From an uncultured Glaciecola sp. (GTDB taxonomy: Bacteria > Pseudomonadota > Gammaproteobacteria > Enterobacterales > Alteromonadaceae), in NCBI GenBank assembly GCA_947496235.1, contig CANMCE010000003.1, forward strand, positions 62,001 through 126,000: DNA of 64,000 nucleotides. The letters run 5' to 3'. This document shows positions 44,143-52,387 of this stretch, piece after piece (positions within the stretch are counted from its first letter, which is position 1; each line of letters begins with the position of its first letter). The position numbers and the translations under genes were made by a program. A model generated the notes under the pieces. The model ran no database searches and was not told the origin of the DNA. It was given only the letters and a program-made list of their open reading frames with translations.

Positions 44143-45210
44143 ATGACAAATCAAATCATAGATACAGCTGGAAAAGTCCGGCCTGGCGAAGAACTCGACA
44201 TAGCGCCCCTAAAAGAATGGTTAGATGCTAATGTCCCCGACTTAGAAGGCGCCATGCAAGTTAGTCAATATTCTGGAGGCGCGTCAAACTGGACCTATTG
44301 TTTAGCGTTTGACAATCGTTCCTTGATTCTAAGACGCCCCCCGAAAGGCACCAAAGCCAAAGGGGCCCATGATATGGGTAGAGAATATCGCTTACAAAAA
44401 AGTCTTAAACCTGTCTACGATAAAGTTCCTACCATGTTGGGCTATACCGATGATGAATCTGTTATCGGGGCGGAATTCTATGTCATGGAGAAAATTGACG
44501 GCATAATCCCGCGCAAATATTTTCCCCGTGGCGTAGATATTTCACCGCAACAGGCGCGAACTTTATGTGAAGTTGCCATTGACGAGCTAATTTCGTTACA
44601 CAACGTCGATTACATGGCAGCAGGCCTTGATCACATCGGCAAAGGTGCTGGATATGCCCAGCGCCAAATCTCTGGCTGGATTAGTCGGTACCAAAAAGCC
44701 CGTACTTGGAACGTACCCAAAGCCCATAAGGTTATTAGTTGGTTGGAAGAACGTATTCCAAGCAAAGAAACTATTTGCATCACCCACAATGATTACCGAT
44801 TTGATAACCTAGTGTTAGATGCAAAAGATCCTGCAAAAATTCTAGGGGTATTGGACTGGGAGCTCGCTACTTTGGGTGATCCTCTCATGGACTTAGGTAA
44901 CAGTCTGGCCTATTGGGTGCAAAGCGATGATGACTTTTTTGCCCGTAAAACCCGACGTCAACCCACTGATATTCCAGGCATGATGACAAGAGATCAAGTG
45001 ATTGAATATTATTGTAGTAAACAACAACTGGATCCCGGTGACCTTGCCTTCTATGAGGTGTATGGATTATTTAGGTTGGCTGGTATAGTGCAACAAATTT
45101 ACTATCGATATCATCATAAACAGACGCGCAATCCTGCCTATAAAAATTTATGGGTTTTCGTGCACTACCTACTCTATCGATGTAAAAAAATTATCAAACA
45201 AAAAGGATAG
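44143..45210 (+). CDS. APH-family phosphotransferase (LvaA/ACAD10-kinase-like)
   Basis: A 355-residue protein kinase-like phosphotransferase. QYSGGASNWTYCLAF and SLILRRPPKG form the nucleotide-binding part, ITHNDYRFDNLVL is the catalytic loop (HNDYxxxN) and VLDWELATLGDPLMDLG holds the metal-binding aspartate. In this branch the substrate is probably a 4-hydroxyacyl-CoA hydroxyl group rather than an antibiotic. It begins 1 base after the ACAD gene and ends 3 bases before the SDR gene, a tight operon that matches the partner fusion seen in animals. Confidence 0.88.
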   Translation: MTNQIIDTAGKVRPGEELDIAPLKEWLDANVPDLEGAMQVSQYSGGASNWTYCLAFDNRSLILRRPPKGTKAKGAHDMGREYRLQKSLKPVYDKVPTMLGYTDDESVIGAEFYVMEKIDGIIPRKYFPRGVDISPQQARTLCEVAIDELISLHNVDYMAAGLDHIGKGAGYAQRQISGWISRYQKARTWNVPKAHKVISWLEERIPSKETICITHNDYRFDNLVLDAKDPAKILGVLDWELATLGDPLMDLGNSLAYWVQSDDDFFARKTRRQPTDIPGMMTRDQVIEYYCSKQQLDPGDLAFYEVYGLFRLAGIVQQIYYRYHHKQTRNPAYKNLWVFVHYLLYRCKKIIKQKG

Positions 45211-45213
45211 TCA

Positions 45214-45960
45214 ATGCGGCAAAACATATTAATTACAGGCGCAAGTTCAGGACTAGGTGAAGGAATGGCAATAGAATTCGCCAAAAAAGGACGAAACCTC
45301 GCCCTCTGCGCCCGCCGCTTGGATAGATTAGAAACCTTAAAACAAAAACTGCTCGATATTAATCCTAATATCAAGGTAGAAATATTGTCTCTTGACGTAA
45401 ATGATCACCAGGCCGTATTTGACGTATTTGCGCAATTTAAAACTCGCTTAGGAAGCATTGACAGAGTTATCGTTAACGCTGGCATGGGCAAAGGCGGCTC
45501 GGTCGGAACCGGACTTTTTGCAGCCAACAAACAAACGGCTATCACAAACTTTGTATCAGCCTTGGCACAATGTGAAGCCGCAGTTGAAATTTTTAGAGAG
45601 CAAAATGCAGGGCATCTAGTCACAATTTCTTCTATCAGTGCCATTCGTGGATTTCGACGCGCGCTAAACGTCTATGCCGCAACTAAAGCAGGATTAAGCT
45701 GTTTAACCGAAGGCATTCGAGTGGACTTGTTAAAAACACCTATCAATGTCACCACAGTACACCCTGGCTTCATTCGCAGCGAAATTAATGACAAAGTAGA
45801 AAAAGTCCCTTTTATTGTTGACACAGAAACCGGATGCAAAGCCATTGTCAAAGCAGTAGAAAAGGAGGTTGCCAATGCTTATGTGCCTTCTTGGCCTTGG
45901 TCTATTGTCCAATTGCTATTGCGTGTAGCGCCTTTATCGTTATTAGCAAAAATGAGTTAA
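45214..45960 (+). CDS. Short-chain dehydrogenase/reductase
   Basis: A 248-residue SDR with ILITGASSGLGEGMA (NAD(P)-binding), VIVNAGMG (NAG), TISSISAIRG (catalytic serine) and YAATKAG (YxxxK). The C-terminus ends with a hydrophobic segment (WSIVQLLLRVAPLSLLAKM), so it may touch the membrane. It has a good AAAAGGA ribosome site and closes the three-gene ACAD/kinase/SDR operon; it may act on the hydroxy- or keto-acyl intermediate. Substrate not known. Confidence 0.87.
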   Translation: MRQNILITGASSGLGEGMAIEFAKKGRNLALCARRLDRLETLKQKLLDINPNIKVEILSLDVNDHQAVFDVFAQFKTRLGSIDRVIVNAGMGKGGSVGTGLFAANKQTAITNFVSALAQCEAAVEIFREQNAGHLVTISSISAIRGFRRALNVYAATKAGLSCLTEGIRVDLLKTPINVTTVHPGFIRSEINDKVEKVPFIVDTETGCKAIVKAVEKEVANAYVPSWPWSIVQLLLRVAPLSLLAKMS

Positions 45961-45968
45961 CCTATTAA

Positions 45969-45990
45969 CTAGCGCCTGTTTATCTTTTTG
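45969..45990. repeat. Half copy of dispersed repeat (copy E)
   Basis: CTAGCGCCTGTTTATCTTTTTG matches the left arm of the element. No second arm is seen downstream. It lies 8 bases after the SDR stop codon. Confidence 0.5.
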
Positions 45991-46051
45991 TATATTTGCA
46001 ATGTAATTCATTATCCAGCAGACTTATAAAAAAATAACAAGAGTTCTAAAT

Positions 46052-47635
46052 ATGTCTGTTCGTTGGCGAATTGCCCTTTTTTCCACCCTAGCCAGTTTAT
46101 TATTCAATGCAAACGCGCAAATGCCGCCTTTGCAGTTGGACAAAGATGCATTAGCGAATACTGTCACCAACGCGCTTGAGGCTTTTAATACCCCAGGGAT
46201 GTCAGTGGCAATTACCCTTAACGGTGAAATCATTCACGCAGAAGGTTATGGTCTTGCCAATGTCGAACAAGAAACCCCAGTTACTGGACATACTTATTTT
46301 CGTTTAGCCAGCACCAGCAAAGCATTTACTGCCGCAGGTTTAGCTGTTTTAGTGGATGAAGGTCTGGTCAATTGGGACGATAAAGTCATCGATTATTTAC
46401 CGGAATTTCGATTAAAAGATAGCTACGCCACTGAACATTTCACCGTTATGGATTTATTAACCCACAACAGTGGCCTTGTCAGTGGTGCGGGTGACAGCAT
46501 GATTTGGCCCGAACCCAGCGGTTTTAGCCGAAGCGAAGTGGTAGAAAACTTAAAATACCTAACACCTGAATACGCGTTTAAATCACAGTATGCCTACAGT
46601 AATGTGTTGTATATTACCGCAGGTCAACTGATTGAAAGAGTTGCAAAAGTACCCTTTGATCAATTTATCGAAAGCAAAGTTTTTGCTCCTCTAGATATGA
46701 ATTGTTTTGTCGGCGCGGTTAATCAAGAAGCGGTTGAACATAGTGCTATGTCATATGGTTACGATGATGAAAAAGGCATTTATGCCATTCCTCGCAACGC
46801 TATTACAGGGGATGCGCTTATGTCGGCCGCGGCTGGAGGAATGGTCTGTAATGCTTACGACATGGCAAAGTGGGCAAAGGCACTTGCCACCAAAACAAAT
46901 TTACCCTTTTCCCAATGGCAACTAGAAAAAATGTGGCAAGGTCACACTATATTGTCAGTCTCAGATACAGATTATGAATGGGATGGTACACATTTTAATA
47001 GTTATGGCTTAGGCTGGCGCATTTCTAATATTGGCCCTTACAAATTTATCTCTCACACAGGCACGCTTTCTGGCTATCAAGCCTATGTTGGTATATTACC
47101 GGAGTTAGAGCTTGGCATTGTAGTGCTAAACAATGGTTCTAATTACGGTGCTCGCGGCTCGATCATGCAAACTATCGTAAAAGCCATGTTAGGTGCTTCT
47201 GCGTTTGATAATACTTGGATAACTGCCTATCAAGAATATCGAGCAGAACGTCAAAAGCGGTCTTTAGAACGCTATGTTGCACCTGAGATTACAGCGAAAA
47301 TGGCTATCTCTGCAGAAGATGTGATTGGTGAATACCAAGATACTTGGTTTGGGTCTATGACTATCTACAGGGAAGACGATGAATTGAGGATTAAGTCCTC
47401 AAGAATGAAAACCTTAACAGGTACTTTATCTCCTTTCCAAGACAATAGATTTAAAATCGACTGGGACAACGAAAATGCTCAGTCCGATGCCTTTATTATT
47501 TTTGATCTCAATGCTAGCCACATGATCACAGGCGCTTCTTTGCACCCATACTCAGTTAGACAACAAAGCAACCATGAATATCGGGATATGTACTTCTCAA
47601 AAGTAGAAAAACTCGATATTTCGGAGTCTGATTGA
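46052..47635 (+). CDS. Serine hydrolase, class C beta-lactamase family
   Basis: A 527-residue exported protein with a signal peptide ending around residue 22 (NANA/Q). The catalytic SxxK is STSK at 87-90, a YSN motif appears in YAYSNVLYITAGQ and HTGTLSGYQAYVG takes the place of KTG, as in esterase or peptidase members of the family. The C-terminal about 110 residues form a DUF3471-like domain (GEYQDTWFGSMTIYRED). It is more likely a peptidase or esterase than a true beta-lactamase. It is a single gene, 91 bases after the SDR operon, and converges with doxX across a hairpin. Confidence 0.85.
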   Translation: MSVRWRIALFSTLASLLFNANAQMPPLQLDKDALANTVTNALEAFNTPGMSVAITLNGEIIHAEGYGLANVEQETPVTGHTYFRLASTSKAFTAAGLAVLVDEGLVNWDDKVIDYLPEFRLKDSYATEHFTVMDLLTHNSGLVSGAGDSMIWPEPSGFSRSEVVENLKYLTPEYAFKSQYAYSNVLYITAGQLIERVAKVPFDQFIESKVFAPLDMNCFVGAVNQEAVEHSAMSYGYDDEKGIYAIPRNAITGDALMSAAAGGMVCNAYDMAKWAKALATKTNLPFSQWQLEKMWQGHTILSVSDTDYEWDGTHFNSYGLGWRISNIGPYKFISHTGTLSGYQAYVGILPELELGIVVLNNGSNYGARGSIMQTIVKAMLGASAFDNTWITAYQEYRAERQKRSLERYVAPEITAKMAISAEDVIGEYQDTWFGSMTIYREDDELRIKSSRMKTLTGTLSPFQDNRFKIDWDNENAQSDAFIIFDLNASHMITGASLHPYSVRQQSNHEYRDMYFSKVEKLDISESD

Positions 47636-47668
47636 TTAGAGGGAAAAAGGCCTGAAATCCAGATAGAA

Positions 47669-47692
47669 GTGAGCCCGTAATTACGGGTTCAC
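47669..47692. terminator. 24-base palindrome between convergent genes
   Basis: GTGAGCCCGTAA/TTACGGGTTCAC is palindromic apart from one pair (a G-T wobble in RNA). It lies between the stops of the serine hydrolase and doxX genes, so it probably stops transcripts from both sides, although there is no run of T on either flank. An operator role is less likely because both genes face it. Confidence 0.6.
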
Positions 47693-47718
47693 ATATCACT
47701 CCCAACATAAACCTAGAA

Positions 47719-48150
47719 TTACTTTATTTTTAATAACTTATCTAAAGATAAAATCCCAGATCCCCAGATGATGACAGCGGCTAGTGCTAGCCCCCAAATA
47801 TGATGCAAATATAAGGCTGCGGTTGGAATGTCTTCTAAGCTGATAACAGCTACATAGTTAACTATCAATAAGCCTATGGCAGATTTACGGGCAAATAGTC
47901 CTAAAGACAATAAAATCGGCAATACAAGTTCACCAAAGGTTGCAAGATAAGCGGCAAATTCAAAGTTCAAAACGGGTACTGCGTATTCGTACTCAAAAAG
48001 TAGCAAGGTGTTTTCCCAATCGTTTACTTTAGTAAGACCCGATTTAAAAAACACCCAAGCAACGTATAAACGTGCACCCAATAATGCTGGCGACTCTAAA
48101 TATCCTAATTTAGCAAACACCAGATTATACCAATTTATTACCTTATTCAT
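47719..48150 (-). CDS. DoxX family membrane protein of the bufferin operon
   Basis: A 143-residue inner-membrane protein with four helices: ALLGARLYVAWVFFKSGLTKVNDW is the usual first DoxX helix, then LATFGELVLPILLSLGLF. DoxX proteins are frequent fourth members of bufferin operons, where a redox role in the membrane has been suggested but not proven. It lies 9 bases after bufC on the same strand and ends the operon before a palindrome at 47669. Confidence 0.88.
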   Translation of the reverse strand: MNKVINWYNLVFAKLGYLESPALLGARLYVAWVFFKSGLTKVNDWENTLLLFEYEYAVPVLNFEFAAYLATFGELVLPILLSLGLFARKSAIGLLIVNYVAVISLEDIPTAALYLHHIWGLALAAVIIWGSGILSLDKLLKIK

Positions 48151-48159
48151 GACTTACTC

Positions 48160-48936
48160 TCACTCATCAGCGCTGGTTGAACGCTTTTCAATTGCGACTA
48201 CCTGACGCTTAGCAATAACACTTTGTAACCAATGATGCATTTGCTCAGGCGATTTTTCTAAGGTGGCTAACACCTCTTCAACGGAGGCATCATCAAGCAA
48301 CTTATCAAAAGCATTGCAGTACAAAGGGGAATGAACTTCAAATTGCGCTTTTGCTTGATGACGCCACAGTACAAAAGACCTAAGATGAGGTTGTTTTATT
48401 GCATCATTTATGGCTTTTTTTAGTGACAGTAAAAGTGTCTGTTTTTGCTCAGAATTTTGATCGTCTAGTTGGCAAAAATCATAAAAAGTATCGATTGGAA
48501 AAAAATATTCCACCTTTTGCAGACCCGCCGCTGGACGAAACCTTAATTCGCTGGGAGGATATTGCTGTAGCAAGGCAAAACTATCTGCACTAAAGGTTTC
48601 ATCTGGGGCTCTTTCAATCCACAGTCTTCGCCAATCAAAATCCGCTATTTCGCTTAAATAAGGTAAATTTTCAAACATTTCTTCTTGCTGCAAGAATTCA
48701 CTCAAAGAAGTGCCAAACTCCGCCCAATCGAAGCTAGATTTTGGAAATTGTTTAGCATAGCGAAATGCAATTTTTCGAAAGTCTGGTTCCCCTATTATGC
48801 CTAATAACGTAGGGAAACTTATGCTCAAAGCGTTTATGGCATTTTCCACATAATTATTTTGATAAATCTCTAACGCAGACGAATTTCCACCTTGCTGGTT
48901 GAATATGGAATTGATTAATAATTGTTGATAGTCCAT
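48160..48936 (-). CDS. bufC: BufC, partner protein of the MNIO enzyme (DUF2063)
   Basis: A 258-residue protein with the N-terminal DUF2063 (HvfC/BufC) domain: QLLINSIFNQQ, IYQNNYVENAINALSISFPTLLGIIGEPDFRKIAFRY. It is needed with BufB for modification of the bufferin precursor in characterised systems, probably recognising the peptide leader. Its start overlaps the bufB stop by one base (TAATG), so the two are made in step. The C-terminal half is less conserved. Confidence 0.9.
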   Translation of the reverse strand: MDYQQLLINSIFNQQGGNSSALEIYQNNYVENAINALSISFPTLLGIIGEPDFRKIAFRYAKQFPKSSFDWAEFGTSLSEFLQQEEMFENLPYLSEIADFDWRRLWIERAPDETFSADSFALLQQYPPSELRFRPAAGLQKVEYFFPIDTFYDFCQLDDQNSEQKQTLLLSLKKAINDAIKQPHLRSFVLWRHQAKAQFEVHSPLYCNAFDKLLDDASVEEVLATLEKSPEQMHHWLQSVIAKRQVVAIEKRSTSADE

Positions 48937-49823
48937 TAACCATTCTCTTTGGCAAATTTATAGGCTCTATCACTTTGCGCGGTTAGTGTTTCCCAACTCG
49001 GTAATTGTGTATCCCATTCAACTAGGGTAGGAAGATTACCAAAAAGCTTCAATGCCTTTTGATACAACTTCCAGCAAAGTTCCGACACCTGTGCACCATG
49101 GTCATCCACGATAAAACCATTTACTTTATTATCTGTAAAACCAGCTAAATGAATTTCCCCCACAAATTCTGGTGAAACTGCTTCAAGTATGCGCGTCACT
49201 TCAGCTTCTACATTGGTTACTTTTTGATTTAGTGCATTCACAATCAAGTTATTAATATCAAGTAGGATTCCGCAACCTGATTGACGACACATTGCATGCC
49301 AAAATTCGACCTCCGTCATATCATCCTGAGCATGCGCTGCTAATTCAGTTGGTTGTAAATAGGCAGACAAATTCTCTATCAGAAGTGGCCTGCGAATAGC
49401 ATCTTGTACTTCATTAATATGTCCGCAAATTAATTCCAACGATGCTTTATTGTAAGGTATCGGTAATAAATCGCCCGAATGCATAAGTTTATTATCGATA
49501 AGCGCGCGATTAAAACATAGATGTTCTGATACTAAACAAGGCTGTGAAAAGGCAACTAGTTGAGAAAATTGTTCCAGTACTTCGGGAGGCACTCTTTGTT
49601 GAGAACCTAACCCCAAAGAAGTCCCGTGCACACTTATCTCGTATTGATTGCGAACATCCGCTAATAGTTGCTTGGTAATACCGCCAGAAGCAAAGAAGTT
49701 TTCGGCATGAATTTCAACAAAAGACAGGTGTTCAGGTTGGTGATCTAAGGCTTGTTGATAGTGAGGATGACGAAGCCCAACACCAATAAATGGGTTGGGC
49801 TTATCAAAAGAATGGAACGCCAT
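48936..49823 (-). CDS. bufB: BufB, multinuclear non-haem iron oxidase (MNIO, DUF692)
   Basis: A 295-residue MNIO enzyme (DUF692, TIM-barrel). GVGLRHPHYQQAL, FVEIHAENFFASGG, SVHGTSLGLGS, ENLSAYLQP, ILLDINNLIVNA, EIHLAGFTDN and VEWDTQLPSW contain the metal ligands His, Asp and Glu of the family. In known systems it converts cysteines of the adjacent bufferin peptide into 5-thiooxazole groups that bind Cu(I). It sits between bufA1, 7 bases upstream, and bufC, with a one-base overlap. Confidence 0.93.
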   Translation of the reverse strand: MAFHSFDKPNPFIGVGLRHPHYQQALDHQPEHLSFVEIHAENFFASGGITKQLLADVRNQYEISVHGTSLGLGSQQRVPPEVLEQFSQLVAFSQPCLVSEHLCFNRALIDNKLMHSGDLLPIPYNKASLELICGHINEVQDAIRRPLLIENLSAYLQPTELAAHAQDDMTEVEFWHAMCRQSGCGILLDINNLIVNALNQKVTNVEAEVTRILEAVSPEFVGEIHLAGFTDNKVNGFIVDDHGAQVSELCWKLYQKALKLFGNLPTLVEWDTQLPSWETLTAQSDRAYKFAKENG

Positions 49824-49830
49824 TTATGAT

Positions 49831-50127
49831 TTAGCTGTTCTTATCTTTTTTCATTTTTTTCCACATTTCTTTAGCTTCTTTACGGCTATATCCACCTAGG
49901 TCTTTACAAGTGCCTGCTGGTACTAAACGCCATTCGCCGATATCGTTATCAACGGTTGATTGACCTGCACAACTGTGAGTACCAGCTAGGTTAGCACAGT
50001 CATTTTGACCAGCAGGTGAAACGCCATAGCATTTCTCTTTTTTCTTATCGGCAGCTTCAGCTGCATCAATTGCACCTAACGTCATAACCGAAGCGATAGC
50101 CGCTGCAACAGCAATATTTGTTTTCAT
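49831..50127 (-). CDS. bufA1: BufA1 bufferin precursor (DUF2282)
   Basis: A 98-residue DUF2282 protein: a Sec signal peptide (cleaved near AEAA, residue 25) followed by a core with exactly four cysteines, Cys33 ([11 protein letters not shown]), Cys44 (NDCANLAG), Cys53 (HSCAGQ) and Cys74 (AGTCKDLGG). These are the conserved positions of BufA1 peptides; in characterised members two central cysteines become 5-thiooxazoles that chelate Cu(I). The lysine-rich end ([13 protein letters not shown]) is a local feature. It should be exported and sequester copper in the periplasm. It leads the bufA1-B-C-doxX operon, preceded by a palindrome at 50165. Confidence 0.93.
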   Translation of the reverse strand: MKTNIAVAAAIASVMTLGAIDAAEAADKKKEKCYGVSPAGQNDCANLAGTHSCAGQSTVDNDIGEWRLVPAGTCKDLGGYSRKEAKEMWKKMKKDKNS

Positions 50128-50164
50128 AATGATGATTCCTTGATTTAAATTTACGGTACAGATT

Positions 50165-50180
50165 GGCAGTATATTCTGCC
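50165..50180. promoter_or_regulatory. Inverted repeat in the bufferin promoter
   Basis: GGCAG-TATATT-CTGCC has perfect 5-base arms. Read on the minus strand it includes TATACT, a good -10 box, so the repeat could be an operator overlapping the bufA1 promoter. It lies 38 bases before the bufA1 start and 46 bases after the YHS gene. No -35 box is clear. Confidence 0.4.
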
Positions 50181-50225
50181 TCTTTTACTAAATTACTTTC
50201 TTAAAAATAAATTACCACATGCGAG

Positions 50226-50711
50226 TTATAACTCTGATACTGGCGTATTTTCAATTTGTTGCCAAATTTCATTGGCTTCAGAAATAAGCTCTTCTTTATT
50301 GAGTACCCAACGACCCTGTACTTTATCATTCAGATTTAAATATAACTTATTATCTACGATAGCCCAAGCAGTTGGGTCAGTATCAAATTTCTTTTCTTTA
50401 GAGACTCCAAAGGCACAATAGCCGCCGTATTGAGGCGCATATTTTGCTGGATTTGCTTTAAATAACGATTGATGCTCCGCTGAAGCAAAATGGTAAATAG
50501 CACCTTTGTATTCAGCTGTGTAGGATGCACTTCCTTCCACTGGCATAGATTGCGTAAAATATGCCACTGGATCATAACCTTTAATTGCTAATCGAGATTC
50601 ATCTACATTAATAGCTTCTATAGAAGAATTCGCTTGTGTTGGAATAATACCGCATGATGCGAGCGTCAATGTCACGCCGATCACAATAACGGATAATAGT
50701 TTGTTGGTCAT
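50226..50711 (-). CDS. YHS-domain lipoprotein
   Basis: A 161-residue lipoprotein with lipobox LASC (cysteine near residue 20 of the chosen start) and the YHS domain: KGYDPVAYFTQSMPVEGS, YKGAIYHFASAEHQSLFKANPAKYAPQYGGYCAFGVS and DPTAWAIVDNKLYLN. Some relatives carry selenocysteine at the CAFG position; here it is a plain cysteine. YHS domains bind metals in copper ATPases and related proteins, so a link to the neighbouring bufferin operon is plausible. The frame opens at TTG 50717, but ATG 50711 has GGAAC at a proper distance. It may share a transcript with the bufferin genes. Confidence 0.88.
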   Translation of the reverse strand: MTNKLLSVIVIGVTLTLASCGIIPTQANSSIEAINVDESRLAIKGYDPVAYFTQSMPVEGSASYTAEYKGAIYHFASAEHQSLFKANPAKYAPQYGGYCAFGVSKEKKFDTDPTAWAIVDNKLYLNLNDKVQGRWVLNKEELISEANEIWQQIENTPVSEL

Positions 50712-50795
50712 AGTCAAAGTTCCAATTGTAAAATTAACGGATGGTAAAAACTTACCTATATGACCTAAATATTTATCCTATACTTTCAAAAAATA

Positions 50796-51137
50796 TTAAA
50801 ATTTTAATTCATGCAGTAGAACAGATATATCCGGCTGCCACCCAAAGTCATTCATTTTTACCCGATTGTTAAACACAGCGACATTTTCTTGTTGTAATAA
50901 TCCGGTTTGCCTTTGCGCGTGTTCCGAACCTTTAGGAAAGGCGATTTGTCCATTGCTGCGTAAAATTCGATGCCAATTTACCTTGCGATCTTTAGGGACA
51001 TGTCCCAACGCTTTGCCTACTAACCTAGCCCGACCTGGCAAGCCCGCTAAATCAGCAATTTGACCATAGGAAGACACTTTGCCTTTTGGAACTAAATCAA
51101 TAACGTCCCAAATACGTACATAATCAGATTTTGTCAT
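50796..51137 (-). CDS. Alkyltransferase-like protein (Atl, MGMT fold without catalytic Cys)
   Basis: A 113-residue protein with the MGMT DNA-binding fold (VPKGKVSSYGQIADLAG, GLPGRARLVGKALGH) but with NWHRIL where O6-alkylguanine transferases have PCHR; the catalytic cysteine is replaced by tryptophan. That is the mark of Atl proteins, which bind alkylated bases and hand them to nucleotide excision repair. Its start overlaps the kynU stop by one base (TAATG), so it is translated together with kynureninase. Confidence 0.92.
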   Translation of the reverse strand: MTKSDYVRIWDVIDLVPKGKVSSYGQIADLAGLPGRARLVGKALGHVPKDRKVNWHRILRSNGQIAFPKGSEHAQRQTGLLQQENVAVFNNRVKMNDFGWQPDISVLLHELKF

Positions 51138-52387
51138 TAGGTCACCTTGGTTTTTTGGCTATATTCGGGTGCTAGGTAAGTTTTGTTTTGCATAATGTCA
51201 GCCAGAATATTGGCTGCAGTAACCATATCTTTATAACTTAAATACAGAGGAGAAAAACCTAGTCTTAGAATATTAGGCGCTCGAAAATCGCCAATAATAT
51301 TACGTGCAATTAACGCTTGGCAAATTTGGTAGGCATGGGGATGCGTATAAGCTAGTTGTCCGCCCCGATGTGCGTTGTCCGGTGAAAGATATTCTAATCC
51401 ATTGTTAGGACAAAGTTGCGTTAAACACTGGTGAAAAAAGTCGCTCAATGCGAGGGATTTTTGCCAAACCTGATGCATATCCAAAAGCTCAAATACATCT
51501 AACGCAGCATCCAATACACTCATAGAAATTATCGATGGCGTGCCTGCTAACATGGCTCTGATGCCCTCAGAAGCCTCATAATTGTTGGAAAAATCAAAAG
51601 GTGTTGCATGCCCCATCCAACCGGTAAGGGGTTGTTTAATGCGTTCATGTAATGCACGTTTCACATACACAAACCCAGGAGCTCCAGGTCCCCCATTCAA
51701 ATACTTATAAGTACAACCAACAGCGAAGTCCACATCTGCTTGATTCAGCAATACAGGTAAAATACCGGCGCTGTGGGCTAGGTCCCAGCAGACCAAAACA
51801 CCATTGTCGTGGGCTATCTGGGTAATTTTTTCCATGGATTTAATTTTCCCTGTGCGAAAATCCACATGGGATAAAAGCAACAAGGCAATTTCGTTTCCTC
51901 GTGCATCTATTACAGATTCAATATTATCAACATCCACAGTGAGCAGTTCGCACCTTTTTTCGCCTAGCAATGCCTGAAGTCCCTGAACCATATACAAATC
52001 CGTGGGAAAATTGCCGCTCTCTGACATTATAATTTTGCGTTCAGAGTTTATCGATAGTGCGCTACAAAGTACTTTAGTCAAATTAACTGAAATAGAATCA
52101 CAACAAATAACCTCATCTTTAGCACAGCCAATTATCCGTGACAATTTAGCGCCGACTATTTCGGGCAAATCTATCCATTGATGACAATTCCAGCTCTTAA
52201 TGAGATCTTTTCCCCATTGCTCCTTCACTACTTCTTGAGCACGTTTTTCCGCACTTAAAGGTAAGGCGCCCAATGAATTGCCATCCAAGTAAATAACTTG
52301 AGTGGGTAGACTAAATTGCTGTTTACATTTCGCTAAAGGATCAGCGATATCTAGCGATTTGGCTTGCTCTTTTAACAGCCTATTCAT
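51137..52387 (-). CDS. kynU: Kynureninase
   Basis: A PLP enzyme of 416 residues that cleaves kynurenine to anthranilate and alanine. PLAKCKQQFSLPTQVIYLDGNSLGALP at the start, VCWDLAHSAGILP (PLP-binding aspartate region), CTYKYLNGGPGAPGFVYV with the PLP lysine, and LRLGFSPLYLSYKDMV at the end are all family hallmarks. It overlaps the alpha/beta hydrolase gene by 8 bases at its start. Tryptophan 2,3-dioxygenase is not in the window. Confidence 0.95.
   Translation of the reverse strand: MNRLLKEQAKSLDIADPLAKCKQQFSLPTQVIYLDGNSLGALPLSAEKRAQEVVKEQWGKDLIKSWNCHQWIDLPEIVGAKLSRIIGCAKDEVICCDSISVNLTKVLCSALSINSERKIIMSESGNFPTDLYMVQGLQALLGEKRCELLTVDVDNIESVIDARGNEIALLLLSHVDFRTGKIKSMEKITQIAHDNGVLVCWDLAHSAGILPVLLNQADVDFAVGCTYKYLNGGPGAPGFVYVKRALHERIKQPLTGWMGHATPFDFSNNYEASEGIRAMLAGTPSIISMSVLDAALDVFELLDMHQVWQKSLALSDFFHQCLTQLCPNNGLEYLSPDNAHRGGQLAYTHPHAYQICQALIARNIIGDFRAPNILRLGFSPLYLSYKDMVTAANILADIMQNKTYLAPEYSQKTKVT

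Noticed and set aside
44143-45210. Aminoglycoside resistance kinase
   Set aside because: It sits in an acyl-CoA operon and belongs to the ACAD10-kinase-like branch.
46052-47635. Antibiotic resistance beta-lactamase
   Set aside because: The family motif is present, but HTG replaces KTG and there is a DUF3471-like tail; a peptidase or esterase is more likely.
50226-50711. Selenocysteine in the YHS protein
   Set aside because: The position is a normal cysteine codon, with no in-frame TGA.
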